Notes: generated from the letters alone by a model not told the origin. Numbered from the stretch's first letter, positions 16,875-25,270 are shown. The stretch is DNA of 35,869 bases from Clostridium sp. (GCA_023663705.1 JAMPGY010000025.1:1-35869); one strand, 5' to 3'. Program-made: numbers and translations.

Positions 16875-16898
16875 AGTATTGTTGTTTACTGTTGGACA

Positions 16899-16906
16899 CA
16901 AAGGTA
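16899..16906 (-). promoter_or_regulatory. -7 promoter box of the lipoprotein gene, with upstream palindrome
   Basis: On the minus strand the box reads TACCTTTG, 25 bases before ATG 16874. The palindrome CTCAACA-AA-TGTTGAG lies at 16928-16943, about 22 bases upstream of the box, where an activator would bind. It also lies just after the stop of the Crp/Fnr-like gene and could instead be a weak terminator hairpin. Confidence 0.55.
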
Positions 16907-16958
16907 GAGGGATTTTCCGGTGTGCGTCTCAACAAATGTTGAGAAAGACAGGGCCGGC

Positions 16959-17525
16959 CTATTTTTCTTCAAAAGTGATTTCCTTGCGGATACGGCTGAG
17001 GTGGGTGGGGGTGATTTGCAGAAAGGAGGATAGCTCTTTCAAACTGATGGTGTTCAGCAGATCCGGACACCTTTCCAGTAGAGCGAGATAACGTTCCCGC
17101 GGGTTGTGCAGATGGGTGTCGAGATAAAGCGAATAGGCTTGCCGGAACAGGCTGATGGACAGACTACGGGTGAAATCGGGATGGTTCTCCAGCAGGCGTC
17201 TGACTGCCTTCACGTCGCACACCAGCACATCAACGGGTGTGGCGGCAATGATGTCGGTTGGGTTCGGTTCGTTTTCCACCAGGCTCAGAAACTCACCCAC
17301 GATGCTGTGGGCGAGGGCAAAGCCCGTCACATGCAGGTTGCCGTCTGTATCTGTCGCCATATACTTGAAATATCCGTTTGTCACCAGTCCCCAATGCCTG
17401 AGACGGAAGCCTTGGCGGGCGAACACTTCGTTTTTGGCCAGATGTATGGCTTTGCCTTCTCTGTGGAGCAGGTCGATCAAGGGGGACAGATCCATGTGGT
17501 TTTCATAGAGGTTGAATCTCTTCAT
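16959..17525 (-). CDS. Crp/Fnr family transcriptional regulator
   Basis: A 188-residue protein with a cyclic-nucleotide-binding-like sensor (about residues 10-110, including FARQGFRLRHWGLVTNGYFKYM and IVGEFLSLVE) and a C-terminal helix-turn-helix (ISLKELSSFLQITPTHLSRIRKE). No FNR-type cysteine cluster is visible, so it is unlikely to be an Fe-S oxygen sensor. The frame is open to ATG 17558, but a -7 box at 17566-17573 would then leave almost no leader, so ATG 17525 is preferred. The likely target is the lipoprotein/barrel pair directly downstream, which is inferred from position and from the palindrome at 16928. Confidence 0.82.
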   Translation of the reverse strand: MKRFNLYENHMDLSPLIDLLHREGKAIHLAKNEVFARQGFRLRHWGLVTNGYFKYMATDTDGNLHVTGFALAHSIVGEFLSLVENEPNPTDIIAATPVDVLVCDVKAVRRLLENHPDFTRSLSISLFRQAYSLYLDTHLHNPRERYLALLERCPDLLNTISLKELSSFLQITPTHLSRIRKEITFEEK

Positions 17526-17565
17526 GTGTGGCAACGAAGGTTTTTGTATGGATGACATCTACGGG

Positions 17566-17573
17566 CAAAGATA
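17566..17573 (-). promoter_or_regulatory. -7 promoter box of the Crp/Fnr-like gene
   Basis: Minus-strand TATCTTTG, 40 bases before the preferred ATG at 17525. It sits 7 bases from ATG 17558, which is why the later start is chosen. Confidence 0.55.
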
Positions 17574-17713
17574 GCACTTAATATCCGTAAGTCGGCCACC
17601 GTTCATCGTTTTTTGTTGTATCGCCCAACAATACATCGTAAAAGGGTAAAACCACGCCGGGCATCCGGGAAGATGTGCCGCTGTGAGGCGGATGTGGGTG
17701 AAATCCGGAACGG

Positions 17714-18490
17714 TTATTTTACGATTCTTATGCTCAGTTCATACAGCAGACACATGGGGATGGATACCAGCAGCAGCGTGAAAACATCGGACGTAGGCGT
17801 GATGATTGCCGCAACGGTCAGAATCACGACTATCGCATGTTTGCGGTAGCGACGCATGAAGCCCGCGGAAATCAGCCCCATACGTCCCAACAACCACGAC
17901 AGGACCGGGAGTTCAAAGACTATGCCCATGGTAAGACTCATCATGACGAGTGTGGACATATAGGATTGCAGACTGATCATATTGTCAACATCATCGGCTA
18001 CCTGATAGGTTCCTAAAAAACGGAATGTCAGAGGGAATATCAGGAAATAGTTGACAAGTATGCCAATCCCGAACATCAGGTAGCCACAGCCCGTCAGTGA
18101 AACGGCATATTTGCGTTCATTCTCGTATAGACCGGGAGAGATGAACCGGAAGAGTTGGTATATGATGTAGGGCGAAGCACAGAGTATGCCGGCACACAGA
18201 GCTGTCTTCATGTGAATTACGAATTGTTCTGCAAGACCGGTGTTTATCAAACGTACCGAGAAATGCAGGTTGTTGTCGCCGGGGAGAATACCAGACAGGC
18301 ATTGCAGCCAACGATACGTTACAAAACCGGGATTCTTCGGTGCCAGCACAACCGCGAATAGCGTTTCCTTAAAAAAGAAGGCCACGGCAGCGCATGCAGC
18401 CGTAACCCAACCCATTTTGATGAGAGCACCACGAAATATGTCGAGGTGCTCCCAGAATGTCATTTCCGGATGGTTGGTTGGGGCAGGCAT
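17714..18490 (-). CDS. tatC: Sec-independent protein translocase TatC
   Basis: A 258-residue inner-membrane protein with six predicted helices and the TatC N-terminus MTFWEHLDIFRGALIK (family pattern ExLxELR). A conserved FxxPF-like segment (LCASPYIIYQLFRFISPGLYENERK) and FELPVLSWLLGRMGLIS follow. TatC recognises twin-arginine signal peptides and starts export of folded, cofactor-loaded proteins. It is the last gene of a tightly packed six-gene operon, 3 bases after tatA. Two products of the same operon carry twin-arginine motifs, so this pair probably serves them. No TatB gene is present, matching minimal TatAC systems. Confidence 0.94.
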   Translation of the reverse strand: MPAPTNHPEMTFWEHLDIFRGALIKMGWVTAACAAVAFFFKETLFAVVLAPKNPGFVTYRWLQCLSGILPGDNNLHFSVRLINTGLAEQFVIHMKTALCAGILCASPYIIYQLFRFISPGLYENERKYAVSLTGCGYLMFGIGILVNYFLIFPLTFRFLGTYQVADDVDNMISLQSYMSTLVMMSLTMGIVFELPVLSWLLGRMGLISAGFMRRYRKHAIVVILTVAAIITPTSDVFTLLLVSIPMCLLYELSIRIVK

Positions 18491-18493
18491 AAC

Positions 18494-18688
18494 TTATTTC
18501 TCGTCTGTGCTGTTTTCCTTAATATCCGTTTCTATTTCATTCATGCCGTCCTTGAATGCCCGGACTCCTTTCCCAAGCCCCTTCATCAGTTCGGGGATTT
18601 TCTTGCCTCCGAAAAACAGAAGCACAACGAGGGCGATAAGGAGAACTTCGGAAAATCCGAGTCCGCCGATAAAAAGCAACGTATTCAT
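18494..18688 (-). CDS. tatA: Sec-independent protein translocase TatA
   Basis: A 64-residue protein with one N-terminal membrane helix (about residues 10-27), the hallmark [20 protein letters not shown] amphipathic helix and an acidic tail. It oligomerises into the Tat translocation pore. The gap to the upstream ECF-S-like gene is one base and to tatC three bases, so translation is probably coupled. Confidence 0.93.
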   Translation of the reverse strand: MNTLLFIGGLGFSEVLLIALVVLLFFGGKKIPELMKGLGKGVRAFKDGMNEIETDIKENSTDEK

Positions 18689-18689
18689 G

Positions 18690-19202
18690 TTATTTTCGAA
18701 TTAAATGATTAATGACAAACCAGCCTCCGACAATCTGCAGAAGCATTCCCGGAACTCCAATTCTGAAGTCTTGCATGGCCGCATACAAGCTACCTTTCAA
18801 CAGCCATTCACCGGCCGTGCCGATGATTTGATAGCTCAGGACAACCACAGTCAGTTGCCAAAGAGCTGCTTTGCGAAATCGGGAAGCGAACAGACCGGCC
18901 ACAAATGCGAGTACCGTTGATTTAAGAAGGATGGCCGGCAGGCCGCTCACCGGAGGCATTCCTAACAGCAGACTGTTGATGACAGGCGAGGCGAGAGCCG
19001 TGAGAAGTCCCACTTTCCAACCGTACTTGTACGCCCCCACCAGAGTGAAGAAGTAGATGGGCAGCCATGTCACTCCGCCTTGCGGGACAAGGTGGAACAA
19101 CTGCGGCACGATGATATTGCCCCAAATGAAAAGAGCGGCGACCCCATAAGTGCGGATTTCTGTATATCCGAGGGAATAAAGTTTCAGAGAGGATGTTTGC
19201 AT
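18690..19202 (-). CDS. ECF-transporter S-component-like membrane protein
   Basis: A 170-residue protein with five to six hydrophobic segments. The pattern [34 protein letters not shown] and [20 protein letters not shown] resembles substrate-binding S components of energy-coupling-factor vitamin transporters. S components bind a vitamin or metal-cofactor precursor in the inner membrane and need the EcfA/A'/T module, which is not in this window. It sits between the DUF1893 gene (3-base gap) and tatA (1-base gap). The substrate cannot be told from sequence; a cofactor for the redox proteins of this operon is a reasonable guess, not shown. Confidence 0.62.
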   Translation of the reverse strand: MQTSSLKLYSLGYTEIRTYGVAALFIWGNIIVPQLFHLVPQGGVTWLPIYFFTLVGAYKYGWKVGLLTALASPVINSLLLGMPPVSGLPAILLKSTVLAFVAGLFASRFRKAALWQLTVVVLSYQIIGTAGEWLLKGSLYAAMQDFRIGVPGMLLQIVGGWFVINHLIRK

Positions 19203-19205
19203 GGT

Positions 19206-19619
19206 TTATTTTTGTTTTGTTTTCATGAAGTTTTCAATAAGCGGCAGACATTCCTGAGCCGTAGCGCAGTGAAGACAGAGCATTTCGACAGGGCAGATGC
19301 CGTCGCCTTTCCGGTTTATGATATGGTCCACCTGTTTGCCGAAGTTCACCTTGATGGAACTTTCATGCAGCAACTTAAGGGCGGGAGTACTGATTACATC
19401 GGCATACAGCGCGTTTACGCCTCCGATAATCATAAGTGCCGCCGCTCCTTTCCCTACCACTTTATCGGCAACTTCCGCCCCTTGCAGAAATCGGGAATCA
19501 TTCATAAGCAGATGATAGAGGTCGGACACTCCACGGCCGTCGAAGGTGCGGATCTTGTCATGGTCAGCAACGAGCGAATGACCTCCGTTGTGGAGAATCT
19601 TAATCAGGTGGTCCATCAT
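19206..19619 (-). CDS. TM1506/DUF1893 family protein
   Basis: A 137-residue soluble protein matching DUF1893 (TM1506 type): LVADHDKIRTFDGRGVSDLYHLL, then VVGKGAAALMIIGGVNALYADVIS, and a C-terminal GDGICPVEMLCLHCATAQECLP. The family has a cytidine-deaminase-like fold by structure, but no proven activity. The cysteine-rich tail could bind a metal. The start overlaps the end of the aldo/keto reductase gene by 4 bases, showing translational coupling within the operon. Both ATG 19619 and the next codon are possible starts. Confidence 0.75.
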   Translation of the reverse strand: MMDHLIKILHNGGHSLVADHDKIRTFDGRGVSDLYHLLMNDSRFLQGAEVADKVVGKGAAALMIIGGVNALYADVISTPALKLLHESSIKVNFGKQVDHIINRKGDGICPVEMLCLHCATAQECLPLIENFMKTKQK

Positions 19620-21019
19620 AGCGTACCTTGTTTGAGTTGTTCAACAAAGTTGTCGATGCGGTGCAGTTCCTTGGGGATGTCGATGCTTTGCGGGCAATGC
19701 GGTGAACATTGGTTGCAACCGATGCAGTGGCTTGCCTGGCGGAGCCTTGGCACGCTGCGATCATAACCGACCAGAAAAGCCTGCCGGGCCTCGCGGTAGT
19801 TGACTGCTTGCTGACTTTCCGGTACATTGCCCTGATTGACGCATTTGTTATAATGCAGCAGGATGGCGGGAATGTCAAGACCGTATGGGCAAGGCATACA
19901 ATACTTGCAGTCGTTGCAGGGAACGGTCGGGTATTGCACCATCAGGTCGGCCGTTTCATACAGGAAATCCCGGTCGCTGTCGGTCAACGGTTTCAGCGGA
20001 CAAAACGAGCGCAGATTATCCTGCAGATGTTCCATATAGGTCATGCCGCTCAGCACGGTGAGCACATTGGGGAAACTGCCGGCATAGCGGAACGCCCATG
20101 AGGCCACACTGCGCTCCGGCTCCTGCTGTTTCAGGCGGCCGACAATATGGTCGGGCACGTTCGAGAGGCGTCCGCCCAACAACGGCTCCATGATTATAGC
20201 CGAGATATTTCTTTTAGCCAACTCGGTATAGAGATATTCAGCATCTGTGTTGCGCGGATTTATCTCCTTGGCATGGTGCCAGTCAAGATAATTGAGCTGA
20301 ATCTGCACAAAATCCCACTTGTATTTGTCATGGTTTGCCAACAGGTGGTCAAACACTGCGATGTCTCCGTGATAGGAGAACCCGAGGTTGCGTATCCGCC
20401 CTGCCTCCCGCTCCTTGAGCAGATAGTCGAGAACACCGTTGTTAATATATCGCTTGTTAAATTCCTCCATACCATCGCCCATACCGACACCGTGAAGCAA
20501 CAGATAGTCGATATAATCCACCTGAAGATTTTTGAAGGAATCGTGGTACATCTTCAGCGATGCTTCGCGGCTCCATGTTTGTGGGGCAAAGTTCGACAGC
20601 TTTGTCGCAATGAAGAATTTTTCGCGCGGGTGTCTGCTCAGGGCTATTCCTGTGGCAGCCTCAGAGCGACCTTTGCAATAGGCGGGCGATGTGTCGAAGT
20701 AGTTTACACCATGAGCTATGGCAAAATCAACGAGTGAGTTGATCGTTTCCTGATCGAGATCTGCGTCAGAGCGTCCGGCTCCACCGTCCAAGTCGGGCCA
20801 TCGCATACATCCGTAGCCAAGTACGGAAATATTTTCACCGGTTTTAGGATTTGTACGGTATGTCATGCTGTCGGTCGGTATCTCTGACTGTACCGTTACC
20901 TTTCCGGCAAGTGGATTGTTCTTTGAGTTGCAGCCTACGAGGGCTGTGGCCGACACGGCGGCTGTGCCAAGTCCTATGCGTTTCAGAAACTCGCGGCGGT
21001 CTATATTCTTATTTTTCAT
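19616..21019 (-). CDS. Tat-exported aldo/keto reductase with C-terminal ferredoxin domain
   Basis: A 467-residue protein. Residues 7-17 (DRREFLKRIGL) are a twin-arginine export motif, followed by a hydrophobic stretch and a lipobox-like ALVGC with Cys30, so it may be a Tat lipoprotein. Residues about 50-345 are an aldo/keto reductase barrel with NYFDTSPAY and ATKLS (catalytic Asp, Tyr, Lys). The C-terminal part has two iron-sulfur motifs, CNDCKYCMPCPYG and CIGCNQCSPHCPQSID. It probably reduces a substrate at the outer face of the inner membrane using electrons from the adjacent ferredoxin membrane protein. The frame is open further upstream, but ATG 21019 gives the Tat signal and a 13-base gap from the upstream gene. 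Confidence 0.85.
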   Translation of the reverse strand: MKNKNIDRREFLKRIGLGTAAVSATALVGCNSKNNPLAGKVTVQSEIPTDSMTYRTNPKTGENISVLGYGCMRWPDLDGGAGRSDADLDQETINSLVDFAIAHGVNYFDTSPAYCKGRSEAATGIALSRHPREKFFIATKLSNFAPQTWSREASLKMYHDSFKNLQVDYIDYLLLHGVGMGDGMEEFNKRYINNGVLDYLLKEREAGRIRNLGFSYHGDIAVFDHLLANHDKYKWDFVQIQLNYLDWHHAKEINPRNTDAEYLYTELAKRNISAIIMEPLLGGRLSNVPDHIVGRLKQQEPERSVASWAFRYAGSFPNVLTVLSGMTYMEHLQDNLRSFCPLKPLTDSDRDFLYETADLMVQYPTVPCNDCKYCMPCPYGLDIPAILLHYNKCVNQGNVPESQQAVNYREARQAFLVGYDRSVPRLRQASHCIGCNQCSPHCPQSIDIPKELHRIDNFVEQLKQGTL

Positions 21020-21032
21020 AGGTGTGATACAT

Positions 21033-22514
21033 TTAGACGGTTCTATGTACTTGATGTCCTTCCACATAAATGGCACTGAACGGACGCGACGGACAAAGAT
21101 TCTCGCAGGCTCCGCAACCAATGCAACGCTCATCGTTGACCACCGGTATCTTCGGTGAATCCGGATCGTCTTTATCCGAGGGGACCATCTGTATGGCTCC
21201 TATCGGACAGTGGCGGGCGCAATTGCCACATTCCACACCATCGGTCAGGGGCACACAGTTTTCCTTTACCCATACGGCATGACCTATCTGGATGGCCGAT
21301 TTGTCGGCAGCCGTAATGCGGACTATGGCACCGGCAGGGCATACTTCCGAACATCGTGTACATTCCGGGCGGCAATATCCTCTTTCATAAGAGGACTCCG
21401 GCTGCATCAGAGTTTCAAGATTTGTAGATGGGCGCAACACTCCGTTAGGACAAGCCGATACACATAACTGACAAGCGGTGCAATGACGGACCATGTTGCG
21501 CAGGCTTTTTGCGCCGGGAGGAACAATGCGTGTGGCTCTCCCGGGGATTTTTTTGTCGGTAATCACGGCTAGTCCGCCGTCAACCGTCTTTTCCTGTGCC
21601 TTGATGGCAGTTGTAGCGGCAACTACGGCTGTCGCTGTGAGGAATTGACGGCGTGAATGGTCGGTCTGTTGTTCCTTGGCCGATGGGTGACTCTTTCTTC
21701 TAAAGGTGTATGCAATCGCCCCCTTATGGCACTTGCCGATGCAGTCCATGCAGGCGACGCAACGGGAATAATCTATCTCGCGGTCCTTACTGTTGATGCA
21801 GGCAGCCTTGCAGTTGCGGGCACACAAGCCGCAACTGTTGCATTTCGAGGTGTTCATGACTGGTTTGAAAAGAGAATATTTGGCAAGAAGTCCCAAGACC
21901 GTGCCAACCGGGCAGATGGTGTTGCAAAAGGTACGTCCGTTTCTCCATGCCAATATGCCCAGTACAACAAGGGTTATGACGGCGACCGCAAATGTAACAC
22001 CACTGCGGATCCAGACATCAACCGTATAGAACGCATAACTATCATGCTTCTCAGCCCAATCTGCCAACAGATTGTTCCCGAATTGCCATACCGGAGCAAG
22101 CAGGTTCTGCACCACGCGGCCGTATGCGCTGTAAGGAGCGAACAGAGCTACCATGCTTCCAATTCCGAGCAAGAACGCCACAATCACCCCGCTGAGCGTA
22201 ATGTAGCGCAGAATACTTCTTGCCGGAGAATACTTGTATCGGTTTTTCTTCACTTTCTTTCCAAACCAGGCGAAAATATCCTGCATGACACCGAGCGGAC
22301 ATATAACGGAGCAGTATATTCGCCCGAATATCAGGGTCAATGCAACAAGACCTATTATTACACCGGCATTCAGAACCAACAATGCCGGCAGGAATTGTAT
22401 CTTTGCCATCCAACCAATCCATGCATGGACAGTGCCTGTGAAGTCGAGGAACAGCAAGGTTATCGCCAACAGGAAGATAATCGCAAGTGTCGTTCTGATT
22501 TTTCGTAGAGCCAT
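21033..22514 (-). CDS. Fused NapH/NapG-like polyferredoxin membrane protein with internal twin-arginine motif
   Basis: A 493-residue protein. The N-terminal half is NapH/NosR-like: membrane helices near residues 8-26, 40-62, 103-126 and 172-190, the cysteine motifs YCSVICPLG (67-75) and FCNTICPVG (196-204), and two 4Fe-4S clusters starting at Cys225 and Cys252. Residues 288-295 (SRRQFLTA) with a following hydrophobic stretch form an internal twin-arginine signal, and the rest is NapG/MauM-like with clusters starting at Cys345, Cys381, Cys429 and Cys464. It would take electrons, probably from quinol or cytosolic ferredoxin, to a periplasmic partner; the neighbouring Tat-exported reductase is the obvious one. 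First gene of the six-gene operon; a -7 box lies 54 bases upstream. Confidence 0.83.
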   Translation of the reverse strand: MALRKIRTTLAIIFLLAITLLFLDFTGTVHAWIGWMAKIQFLPALLVLNAGVIIGLVALTLIFGRIYCSVICPLGVMQDIFAWFGKKVKKNRYKYSPARSILRYITLSGVIVAFLLGIGSMVALFAPYSAYGRVVQNLLAPVWQFGNNLLADWAEKHDSYAFYTVDVWIRSGVTFAVAVITLVVLGILAWRNGRTFCNTICPVGTVLGLLAKYSLFKPVMNTSKCNSCGLCARNCKAACINSKDREIDYSRCVACMDCIGKCHKGAIAYTFRRKSHPSAKEQQTDHSRRQFLTATAVVAATTAIKAQEKTVDGGLAVITDKKIPGRATRIVPPGAKSLRNMVRHCTACQLCVSACPNGVLRPSTNLETLMQPESSYERGYCRPECTRCSEVCPAGAIVRITAADKSAIQIGHAVWVKENCVPLTDGVECGNCARHCPIGAIQMVPSDKDDPDSPKIPVVNDERCIGCGACENLCPSRPFSAIYVEGHQVHRTV

Positions 22515-22567
22515 AAGTGTTTATCTGATAAGGTTCGTTGGTGTGATAAGGAGCATTATAACGGTTG

Positions 22568-22575
22568 CAAAATTA
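22568..22575 (-). promoter_or_regulatory. -7 promoter box of the ferredoxin/Tat operon
   Basis: Minus-strand TAATTTTG, 54 bases before ATG 22514. No clear TTG element lies at the usual distance. It would drive the six genes from 22514 down to 17714. Confidence 0.5.
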
Positions 22576-22659
22576 GCTTTCAAGAGGCTGTATGGCATTG
22601 CCGGAATTACCGATTCTACAACCAATAATACGGAATGTGATATACGTATTTCTCCATTG

Positions 22660-23310
22660 TCATTTCATTTTCTTAATCCATGAGTTAACGGTGTTGCGGG
22701 CCTGTTCGCGTTTGTTCTGCGCGGTTTCACCACGTACTGCAAGGCCTTTTGCAACGGTCGCCCCTTTGCAGGCTTCGGCTATGTAACTTTCAGTATTCGA
22801 GAGCCCGCTCCCCTCATGGGTGCAGAAAGGCACAACGGTCTTGCCGTTCCAATCGTGCTTCTCTATAAATGTATACACACACATGGGCATATCTCCCCAC
22901 CAGTTGGGATAGCCTAAGAATACCACATCATAGTCTTCCACCTTTACATCTCCTTTGATGGTCGGACGGGCTTTCTGGGCTTTTTCCTGTTTGGCTATCT
23001 CGACAGTTGCATCATATGAATCCACTGGATAATCTTTTTCGGGAACAATCTCGAAGGTTATTCCGCCCGTAGCTTCGGCTATCATATCGGCGATTATGTG
23101 GGTGTTTCCCTTCTTGATGTTTCCTACCGCGTAGTTCTCACCGGTATGCGAGAAGAATGCTACAAGAATTTTCTTTCCGTCTAATGTTACTGTCATCTTG
23201 TTTTCTGTTTTGTTTTCAAACTCTGTTGATGTTTTGCGGTTGTTGGCACACGATACCATGGAAAGCGCCGATACAACCAGCAGAATACATGTGCTGATTG
23301 TTTTTTTCAT
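22660..23310 (-). CDS. Periplasmic lipoprotein flavodoxin
   Basis: A 216-residue protein with a lipoprotein signal (lipobox SMVSC near residues 17-21), then a flavodoxin domain: the FMN phosphate loop ILVAFFSHTGENYAVG near residues 48-63, FLGYPNWWGDMP and VPFCTHEGSGLSNTE. It is a one- or two-electron carrier or small reductase anchored outside the cytoplasm. Its start overlaps the stop of the SDR gene by 4 bases, so the two form an operon divergent from the AraC regulator. With the membrane polyferredoxin operon next door it suggests a shared extracytoplasmic electron-transfer pathway. Confidence 0.85.
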   Translation of the reverse strand: MKKTISTCILLVVSALSMVSCANNRKTSTEFENKTENKMTVTLDGKKILVAFFSHTGENYAVGNIKKGNTHIIADMIAEATGGITFEIVPEKDYPVDSYDATVEIAKQEKAQKARPTIKGDVKVEDYDVVFLGYPNWWGDMPMCVYTFIEKHDWNGKTVVPFCTHEGSGLSNTESYIAEACKGATVAKGLAVRGETAQNKREQARNTVNSWIKKMK

Positions 23311-24143
23311 TTGGAATCTGGGTTTAATGGTCCATAAAAGAATGAAGCGGTGGCACCTCCGTCTATCAGAATGTCTGCGCCGGTGATGAACGCGCCTTGA
23401 GGGCGCATCAGCAATTCGGCTATATTGGCCACTTCATCGGCTGTGCCGGGCCGTCCGGCTGGACACTTGGCAAACATGTTTTTATAAAAGTCTCCGCGTG
23501 GCCCGTTGAATTCGTCTATTGCAAGCGGTGTGACGATAATACCGGGGGAGATGGAATTGACGCGGGCACCGCGTTCACCCCATTTCACGGCCTCGGCCAT
23601 CACGCGCTTCACATTGCAGCGTTTAGCCATCTGATAGGCATGGAGCGTATCGCTTATATTTACCGGTTGCAGTATGTCGAGCGAGAGCAGTTCATCGGCC
23701 GGTGTAGTGGCGAGCAGACGGTCTTGTTCCGATGTCAGTGCAGGCATACGGTGTCCGCTCTGGCTGGAGATAGTCACACCCGTTCCACCCGGTTTTATCA
23801 CTTTGCCGACTTCCTCAAGCAGTACAGCCGTACCGTAGAGGTCAACAAGGAGTATTGTTTCTATGGAAGCCTGGCTCGGTGATACTCCGGCTGCGTTGAC
23901 GAGCATTGAAATGTCTCCATATTTTTGAGCCTCGGCGATTAACGCGAGTATGGATTCCCGGCTTGACAAGTCCATTTCAAACGGTACGGTGTCAAAACCG
24001 GCATTGTTCATCGTGGCGCATATCGCCTTACCATTTTCCATACTGCGGTCGCCGATCACTATCTTCATGCCGTAGCCCATCCTGCGGGCTATTGCCATGC
24101 CTATCTGACCGGCTCCGGTCAGTATCATCACTTCTGTATTCAT
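23307..24143 (-). CDS. Short-chain dehydrogenase/reductase (SDR)
   Basis: A 278-residue NAD(P)-dependent oxidoreductase with a Rossmann motif TGAGQIGMAIA near residues 8-18, NAAG, ISSQSG, the catalytic YQMAK, and NSISPGIIVTPLA. The substrate is unknown. The frame is open upstream to 24224, but those codons cross the promoter box at 24167-24174, so ATG 24143 is chosen. It is the first gene of the SDR-flavodoxin unit, divergent from the AraC-type regulator at 24356 with a shared control region containing four direct repeats. Confidence 0.87.
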   Translation of the reverse strand: MNTEVMILTGAGQIGMAIARRMGYGMKIVIGDRSMENGKAICATMNNAGFDTVPFEMDLSSRESILALIAEAQKYGDISMLVNAAGVSPSQASIETILLVDLYGTAVLLEEVGKVIKPGGTGVTISSQSGHRMPALTSEQDRLLATTPADELLSLDILQPVNISDTLHAYQMAKRCNVKRVMAEAVKWGERGARVNSISPGIIVTPLAIDEFNGPRGDFYKNMFAKCPAGRPGTADEVANIAELLMRPQGAFITGADILIDGGATASFFYGPLNPDSK

Positions 24144-24166
24144 GTTATATCTAAAAATGGATAATG

Positions 24167-24331
24167 CAAAATTAGCGTCAAACTGATTTGCCCGGTGTAC
24201 ACAAATTACGGATTGAATATCCAATATTACGGATTATAATGCCTTTGTTGCTAAAGGACACACGGTTTACGGATTATCAGACCCTAATTACAGGATCCGG
24301 GACGGAGGAATGAATTTTATGCATAACTTTG
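24167..24331. promoter_or_regulatory. Divergent promoter region with four direct operator-like repeats
   Basis: Minus-strand -7 box TAATTTTG at 24167-24174 serves the SDR gene; plus-strand box TAACTTTG at 24324-24331 serves the AraC gene. Between them TTACGGATT occurs at 24206, 24227 and 24267, and a variant TTACAGGAT at 24288. Spacing is 21, 40 and 21 bases, so two pairs of half-sites lie on the same face of the helix, the usual binding layout for an AraC-family dimer. Confidence 0.65.
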
Positions 24332-24355
24332 CAAAGTCAAAAAGAGAATAATCGT

Positions 24356-25270
24356 ATGGAAGAAATAATCAAACTTGGAAACGTACAGGATTATAGCCGG
24401 ATTCTCGGTGCTGGGACCCTGCATCCGCTTGTGAGTGTACTAGATATGTCTACTTTGAAGTCCATACCGCATTGTCGCAAGGAGTTCGGATTTTATTGTG
24501 TATTCCTGAAGGAACTTGATTGTGGTACGATTCTCTACGGCCGGAGTAAGTATGACTATCAGGAAGGTACCCTGCTATTTATTTCTCCTGGACAGATAGC
24601 CGGTGTCGATGATGAGGGAGAAACGCTCAATCCGAAAGGACTGGTGCTGATGTTCCACCCGGATTTGCTGTATGGCACGTCCTTGGCACATCGCATGAAG
24701 GATTATTCGTTCTTTTCGTATGCAAACAACGAGGCGTTGCATATGTCGGAACGTGAAAGGCGGATCATTGTCAACTGCTTTCACGAAATACGTGAGGAAC
24801 TGGAACATATGGTTGACAAACATACCAAGCAGATTGTGGCTTCGAATATTGAGATGATGCTTAACCATTGTGTCCGTTTCTACGAGCGTCAGTTTGTCAC
24901 TCGTGAGATTCCAAATCATACCATCATAGACCGCTTTAATAATCTCCTGGCTGAATATTTCATTGCCAAAAGGCCTGAAACAATGGGGTTGCCTTCCGTG
25001 CAATATTTTGCCGACAAGGTCTGTCTCTCCCCAAACTATTTCGGCGACCTGATAAAAAAGGAAACAGGCAAGACGGCGTCTGAACATATCCAACTGATGG
25101 TAATTGCCAAAGTAAAGGAGCGGTTGACAGAAACGGACAAGACCATAAGCGAAATCGCCTACGAGCTTGGTTTCAACTATCCACATCATCTCAGCCGCAC
25201 CTTCAAGAAGGTTGTTGGAATGACACCCGGAGAATTCCGACGGGAAACTGGCGTTGCGAGGACACCTTGA
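24356..25270 (+). CDS. AraC family transcriptional regulator
   Basis: A 304-residue regulator with an N-terminal cupin-like sensing domain (about residues 1-170, including the beta-strand run YQEGTLLFISPGQIAGV) and a C-terminal double helix-turn-helix (SVQYFADKVCLSPNYFGDLIKKETGKTASEHI, then ISEIAYELGFNYPHHLSRTFKKVVGMTPGEFR). It is divergent from the SDR-flavodoxin unit and probably controls it through the repeats at 24206-24296. The frame opens at a TTG at 24329 that overlaps the promoter box, so ATG 24356 is chosen. The inducer is unknown. Confidence 0.9.
   Translation: MEEIIKLGNVQDYSRILGAGTLHPLVSVLDMSTLKSIPHCRKEFGFYCVFLKELDCGTILYGRSKYDYQEGTLLFISPGQIAGVDDEGETLNPKGLVLMFHPDLLYGTSLAHRMKDYSFFSYANNEALHMSERERRIIVNCFHEIREELEHMVDKHTKQIVASNIEMMLNHCVRFYERQFVTREIPNHTIIDRFNNLLAEYFIAKRPETMGLPSVQYFADKVCLSPNYFGDLIKKETGKTASEHIQLMVIAKVKERLTETDKTISEIAYELGFNYPHHLSRTFKKVVGMTPGEFRRETGVARTP

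Noticed and set aside
17635-17725. 9-bp inverted repeat ATCGTAAAA / TTTTACGAT around the tatC end
   Set aside because: Arms are 73 bases apart, one lies in tatC codons, and no promoter or recombinase context supports an invertible element.
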